The position numbers and the translations under genes were made by a program. Shown in pieces: positions 59,965 through 64,000 of a DNA stretch of 64,000 nt (within the stretch, counting starts at the first letter, position 1; every line of letters starts with the position of its first letter). The DNA comes from Asticcacaulis machinosus (GTDB lineage: Bacteria > Pseudomonadota > Alphaproteobacteria > Caulobacterales > Caulobacteraceae). Location: assembly GCF_028550435.1 (NCBI RefSeq), contig NZ_JAQQKV010000002.1:682001-746000 (forward strand), written 5' to 3'. The notes beneath the pieces are model-generated. The model saw only the letters and a list, made by a program, of their open reading frames with translations, was not told the origin of the DNA and searched no databases.

Positions 59965-60039
59965 TGATATCCTTGCTATTAGTCTTTCATTTACCATCTG
60001 CCGCCCACTGTCTTTAACCTGATACCACCTGAGCCCGTC

Positions 60040-60699
60040 ATGACCACACCCCTCATTTGCCCATCGATCCTTGCCTCCGATTTTTCCAAACTCGGTGAAG
60101 AAGTGCGCGCTATTACCGAAGCGGGCGCGGACTGGGTGCATATCGATGTCATGGACGGCCATTTCGTGCCTAACATCACCATCGGGCCGGATGTGGTTAA
60201 GGCGCTGCGCCCCCACTCGCATCTGCCGTTCGATGTGCACCTGATGATCGCGCCCGTCGATCCGTACCTTGAGGCGTTTCGCGCGGCGGGTGCCGATATC
60301 ATGAGCGTCCACCCGGAATCCGGCGCGCACCTGCACCGCACCCTGCGCCAGATCCGAACCCTGGGGGCCAAGGCCGGGGTCGTGCTTAATCCGGCCACGC
60401 CAATTGAAGGTTTGGAATGGATCATGGATGACCTTGATCTTATCCTCGTCATGAGTGTCAATCCGGGCTTTGGCGGCCAGAGTTTTATCGATGATCAACT
60501 GCGCAAGATTGAGGCGATCCGCGCCAAGCTTGATCGCGTCGGCCATCCGGCGATCCTGCAGGTCGATGGCGGCGTCAACGATAAGAATTACCATAAATGT
60601 ATCGCCGCTGGCGCCACCGCTATGGTCGCGGGCACGGCGGTGTTTAAGGGCGGCCCGTCGATGTATGCCTCTAATATCAAGACCCTGAAAGGCCTTTAA
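60040..60699 (+). CDS. rpe: Ribulose-phosphate 3-epimerase
   Basis: Pentose phosphate epimerase between ribulose 5-phosphate and xylulose 5-phosphate. The 219-residue TIM-barrel protein has ICPSILASDFSKLGEEV (start strand), WVHIDVMDGHFVPNITIGPDVV (metal His/Asp and the DVMDGxFVPN signature), LDLILVMSVNPGFGGQSF and ILQVDGGVNDKN (second catalytic Asp). All key residues are present. The gene is seven bases before the heparinase-like gene, suggesting cotranscription. Confidence 0.96.
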   Translation: MTTPLICPSILASDFSKLGEEVRAITEAGADWVHIDVMDGHFVPNITIGPDVVKALRPHSHLPFDVHLMIAPVDPYLEAFRAAGADIMSVHPESGAHLHRTLRQIRTLGAKAGVVLNPATPIEGLEWIMDDLDLILVMSVNPGFGGQSFIDDQLRKIEAIRAKLDRVGHPAILQVDGGVNDKNYHKCIAAGATAMVAGTAVFKGGPSMYASNIKTLKGL

Positions 60700-60706
60700 G
60701 CCGCCT

Positions 60707-62437
60707 ATGCTCACCTACGAGTCGTCCAGCCCTGTAAGCCAGCAATCCGGTGCCCGCGTGCCGTGGCTGGCTGTGGTCAAGGCTTTTGCCTTAAAGCAGA
60801 TCGGGGCCGAAGTGTTTGGTATGCCCGGCTATCGCTTTACCTTGGGCGGGGCGGCTGTGGACGGGTTTCAGGCTGCGCCCCATGAGGTGAGACCTGCGTC
60901 CGCTCAGATTGGGAAGGCTATTCTATCCGGGCGTTATGCCTTTGCCGGGGCGCGCATGAGCGTGCAGGGGTCCGGCGATCCGTGGAATCGGCCCAGCCCC
61001 AACCGTGGTTTTGCGCTGGAGCTGCACCGCTTTTCATGGCTGATGCACCTGATGACGCAGGGCGATGCCGGGGCGAAAGAGGGGCTAAGGCTCTATATGC
61101 TGTGGCATAAGACTTTTCGCACCTGGACGCCGTTTGTGTGGGGACAGGAAATTCTGGCGCGTCGCCTGATTAATGTCAGCGTGTTTGCGCGTAAAATTGC
61201 CTCGTTTGCCAGTGAGGAAGAGGCGGGCGTTATGGCCCAGTCTCTAGTGCAGCAGGCGCGCCATCTGCTGCGGCTGCCGCGCAATCTGTCATGGTTTGCG
61301 CAAAAGGCGGTGGCGCTGGTACTGGTCGGCTGCGTGCTGGGCGGCAAGGCCGGTGATAATCTGCGCAAGACCGGCTTGAGATTACTACCGAAGGCGCTGA
61401 AGCGCACCGTCCTGCCGGATGGGTGCCATGCGTCGCGCAATCCGGAGCAGGGTCTGAACCTGCTCTATGATCTGCTGCTGCTTGAGGATGCCCTGTCGCA
61501 ACGGGGTCTGCCCCTGCCGGAGTACCTTGCCGATTATATCGAAAAACTGACGCGGGCCGTGCGCACCCTGACCCACCCGGACGGATCGCTGTGCGCGTTT
61601 CAGGGCTCGGAATCCTTACCCGCCGAGCAGGTGACACCGGCTCTGGTGCATGAAGATAACCGCCCCAATGCACAGGCGCGGGTCGCCACATTCCTTGAGC
61701 ATGGCCGTTATCACCGGCTGAATGGGCGATCCTTGCTGGTGTTTGCCGATGCCGGGGAGCCTAAATCGGGGCTGCTGGGTTACGGGGCCTGCGATCATCC
61801 ACTGACCTTTGAAGTGTCGGGCGGATTTGATAAGCTGATTATCGGGCCGGGCTGGTCCCCGCCGCAGTCTGAGCGGCAGGAATTTCGGGTCGCGGGTGCG
61901 GCCAATACCGTCACGATCGGCGAAAGTGCCATTCTCAATCCGGTTAGTGGCAAGTTTGCGGAATTGCTGGGCTTTACGCTGGAGGGGTTACGTTACCGTG
62001 TGCGCAGCCGCCGGGTAGAATCCGATGAATCTGGTGCCCTGCTTGAGATGGAGCACGAAGGCTGGCGGCCAAAATATGGCCTGAAACATGAGCGGCGGCT
62101 GTTTGTTGATCCGCATAAGGACGAACTGCGTGGCGAAGACCGCCTGGTGCCGGTGGAGGCCAAGCCTGACCTACCGATGGCCGCCCCGTTCACGATCCGC
62201 TTCCTGCTGCACCCGGATGTGCAGGTATCTTTGTCGCGTGATCGCAAGAGTGTCCTGTTGCGGGGTCTGAGTGGTCGCGGCTGGACGCTGCGCCATGATG
62301 CCAAAGAGGTCACGATTGAGCACGGCAACCTGTTTGAAAAAGGCCAGTTGCGCAAAACCTCGACAGTGGCTCTACGTGGGGTCTGTCGCCTCGACGGGCC
62401 GACGAGAATCCGCTGGAAACTGGCCCCTGCCGATTAA
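60707..62437 (+). CDS. Heparinase II/III-like protein
   Basis: A 576-residue protein with the helical toroid N-domain and beta-sandwich C-domain of the heparinase II/III-like family. The N-part includes RGFALELHRFSWLMHLMTQGD and WGQEILARRLINVSVFARKI, and LPDGCHASRNPEQGLNLLYDLLLLEDAL; the beta part includes LLVFADAGEPKSGLLGYGACDHPLTFEVSGG and YGLKHERRLFVDPHKDELRGEDRLV. No signal peptide is evident. In alphaproteobacteria this type sits beside rpe and purH; its substrate (possibly a uronic-acid polysaccharide) is unknown. The start could also be internal. A repeat-A copy separates it from purH. Confidence 0.85.
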   Translation: MLTYESSSPVSQQSGARVPWLAVVKAFALKQIGAEVFGMPGYRFTLGGAAVDGFQAAPHEVRPASAQIGKAILSGRYAFAGARMSVQGSGDPWNRPSPNRGFALELHRFSWLMHLMTQGDAGAKEGLRLYMLWHKTFRTWTPFVWGQEILARRLINVSVFARKIASFASEEEAGVMAQSLVQQARHLLRLPRNLSWFAQKAVALVLVGCVLGGKAGDNLRKTGLRLLPKALKRTVLPDGCHASRNPEQGLNLLYDLLLLEDALSQRGLPLPEYLADYIEKLTRAVRTLTHPDGSLCAFQGSESLPAEQVTPALVHEDNRPNAQARVATFLEHGRYHRLNGRSLLVFADAGEPKSGLLGYGACDHPLTFEVSGGFDKLIIGPGWSPPQSERQEFRVAGAANTVTIGESAILNPVSGKFAELLGFTLEGLRYRVRSRRVESDESGALLEMEHEGWRPKYGLKHERRLFVDPHKDELRGEDRLVPVEAKPDLPMAAPFTIRFLLHPDVQVSLSRDRKSVLLRGLSGRGWTLRHDAKEVTIEHGNLFEKGQLRKTSTVALRGVCRLDGPTRIRWKLAPAD

Positions 62438-62455
62438 AGCGTTGCAACCCTTTAG

Positions 62456-62607
62456 ACCCCCCCTCTTGCCAAGAACTTGGGAGGGGGAGCTGACTTAAAC
62501 GCTGGCGTTTAGTCAGAGGGGGTAATTGCGGGCCGGGGTTTAACCCCCTCCTGACCTTTAAGCTCTGGCTTAAAAGTCAGGCTCCCCCTACATCAGGGGG
62601 AGTTCTT
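62456..62607. repeat. Dispersed repeat A, copy 3
   Basis: It ends CAGGGGGAGTTCTT (62594-62607), the same as copy 1. Two imperfect stem-loops lie inside (CTGACTTAAACGC / GCGTTTAGTCAG, and CTGACCTTTAAGC / GCTTAAAAGTCAG). It fills most of the gap between the heparinase-like gene and purH. Confidence 0.7.
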
Positions 62608-62671
62608 ATTTGTCATCCTCGTGTTTGTATTGTAAACCGCGCGCAATTCCTCCCCCACATATGGATGCCCC

Positions 62672-64000
62672 ATGCCTGCCGCGCCTGATTTTCCCCCTGC
62701 CCCCGATTTCGCCAAACCCGTCCGCGCCCTGATTTCCCTGTCGGATAAAACCGGACTGGTTGACGCCGCGCAGGCCCTGCACGCGGCGGGCGTTGAGATC
62801 ATCTCGACTGGCGGGACGCGCGCTGCGATCGCTGCCGCCGGTGTGCCGGTCAAGGATGTGGCGGAGCTTACGCAGTTTCCGGAAATGATGGATGGCCGCG
62901 TCAAGACCCTGCACCCGAAAGTTCACGGCGGCTTGCTGGCCTATCGTGATGCGCCGGAACACGCTAAGGCCTTGGCTGATCATGATATTGCCCCGATCGA
63001 TATTGTCTGGATCGATCTCTATCCGTTTGAAGCGACCATTGCCGCAGGTGGCGCGTTTGAGGCGGCGATTGAAAACATCGACATCGGTGGCCCGGCCATG
63101 ATCCGCTCATCGGCCAAGAACCACGGCTATGTCGCGGTGTGCGTCGATAAGGCCGGTGTCGATCAGGTGCTGGCGGCGGTTGCCGAGAGCGGCGGCACGA
63201 CCTTGGCGCTTCGCAAATCTCTGGCGGCCAAGGCCTTTGCCCGCACCGCCGCTTACGATAGTGCGGTGTCGACCTGGTTTGCCGCGCAACTAAACGATGT
63301 GGCCCCTGAGCGCCTGACCATCGGGGCGTCGCGCCTGCAAACCATGCGTTACGGCGAAAACCCGCATCAGACAGCCGCGTTTTATAAGACCGGTGAGAAC
63401 CGTCCGGGTGTGGCGACGGCGAAGCAGCTTCAGGGCAAGGAACTGAGCTACAACAATGTTGCCGATACTGATGCGGCGATCGAACTGGTGTCGGAATTTG
63501 ATCCGACGGCACACGCTGCCTGCGTCATCGTCAAGCACGCCAATCCGTGCGGCGTGGCGGTGGGTGATGACCTGATCAGCGCCTATCAGCGCGCGCTGGA
63601 GTGCGATCCGGTCTCGGCCTTTGGCGGGATTGTGGCCCTCAACCGTCGCCTGGATCGCAAGACCGCCGAAAAAATCGTTGAGGTCTTTACCGAAGTCGTC
63701 GTGGCTCCCGAAGTCGATGACGATGTGATCGAAGTGTTTGCCGCCAAAAAGAACCTGCGCCTGCTGGTGACGGGCTCGCTACCGGATCCTTTGGCCGGTG
63801 GCAATGTCTTCCGCTCGGTCGCCGGTGGCCTGTTGATCCAGTCACGTGATACGGCCCGCATTACGCCGGCTGATCTGAAGATTGTCACTAAGCGCCAGCC
63901 GACACCGACCGAAATTCAGGACATGCTGTTTGCCTTCACCGTGGCCAAGCACGTCAAGTCAAATGCCGTAGTCTTTGCCAAGGATGGCCGCACGGCGGGG
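62672..64000 (+). CDS. purH: Bifunctional AICAR formyltransferase/IMP cyclohydrolase, 3'-truncated by window edge
   Basis: Catalyses the last two steps of de novo purine synthesis to IMP. From the ATG at 62672 the frame is open to the end of the window (443 residues). The N-terminal IMP cyclohydrolase domain has [45 protein letters not shown] and [17 protein letters not shown]. The AICAR transformylase domain begins near residue 215, with [14 protein letters not shown] and [15 protein letters not shown] (Lys-His formyl-transfer pair), then [10 protein letters not shown]. The C-terminal ~80-90 residues lie outside the window. The gene follows the heparinase-like gene and a repeat-A element. 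Confidence 0.95.
   Translation, partial: MPAAPDFPPAPDFAKPVRALISLSDKTGLVDAAQALHAAGVEIISTGGTRAAIAAAGVPVKDVAELTQFPEMMDGRVKTLHPKVHGGLLAYRDAPEHAKALADHDIAPIDIVWIDLYPFEATIAAGGAFEAAIENIDIGGPAMIRSSAKNHGYVAVCVDKAGVDQVLAAVAESGGTTLALRKSLAAKAFARTAAYDSAVSTWFAAQLNDVAPERLTIGASRLQTMRYGENPHQTAAFYKTGENRPGVATAKQLQGKELSYNNVADTDAAIELVSEFDPTAHAACVIVKHANPCGVAVGDDLISAYQRALECDPVSAFGGIVALNRRLDRKTAEKIVEVFTEVVVAPEVDDDVIEVFAAKKNLRLLVTGSLPDPLAGGNVFRSVAGGLLIQSRDTARITPADLKIVTKRQPTPTEIQDMLFAFTVAKHVKSNAVVFAKDGRTAG

Overview
The window looks like the replication-origin region of an alphaproteobacterial chromosome, most likely from the Caulobacteraceae (Asticcacaulis or a close relative; this is inferred from gene content and protein wording, not from a database search). 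The main pointers are the hemE-adjacent origin with CtrA-type boxes, a CenR-like response regulator, an NtrZ-like periplasmic protein, the large GdhZ-type glutamate dehydrogenase, and the block rho / mnmE / mnmG / rsmG / parA / parB with three perfect parS sites. Both window ends cut through genes: miaB at the left and purH at the right. There are no rRNA or tRNA genes, CRISPR arrays, prophages or insertion sequences that I can see.

Left arm (1-19.5 kb). It runs miaB (partial), a secreted GH28 pectinase-like lipoprotein inserted between miaB and fur, then the tight minus-strand set rimI-tsaB-nfuA, and a usp gene overlapping the 1649-residue gdhZ. Next come a DUF853/HerA-type ATPase, a MAPEG membrane protein, an unrecognised AT-richer gene, mltA-tim44, secB, and the minus-strand run dnaQ-coaE-aroE-maf-DUF299 kinase. 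These minus-strand genes read away from the predicted origin.

Origin (19484-19967). The 484-bp AT-rich gap between the DUF299 gene and hemE carries two perfect TTAA-N7-TTAA CtrA boxes plus one near match, three TTGGGGAAAA blocks that contain the Caulobacter DnaA W-box core TCCCCA, and one GANTC CcrM site. No dnaA gene lies in the window.

Right arm (20-64 kb). hemE-hemH-hemJ (haem), rho, a DUF6489 gene, mnmE, mnmG, rsmG, parA and parB all read rightward from the origin. The three parS sites lie at 24.6, 26.0 and 28.0 kb; two of them are inside coding sequence. Beyond this are envelope, cell-cycle and translation genes (holA, lptE, leuS, ntrZ-like, L,D-transpeptidase and cenR-like pair, lolA, ftsK). 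Then come ubiH, Trm112, a thioredoxin-TPR protein, a prolyl-tRNA editing protein, pyrF, marC, an SDR, an Rrf2 regulator, kup, argG, lysE, htpX, an RsmB-family methyltransferase, rpe, a heparinase II/III-like protein and purH.

The intergenic spaces hold several families of short dispersed repeats: elements bounded by AAGAACCTCCCC / GGGGAGTTCTT, GC-rich 18-20-bp palindromes, a 57-60-bp element shared by the rho and xth flanks, and a 106-bp element with terminal inverted repeats upstream of nfuA. These, with the origin architecture and the coding-embedded parS sites, are the most interesting signals. I found no convincing defence system or wholly new gene system.
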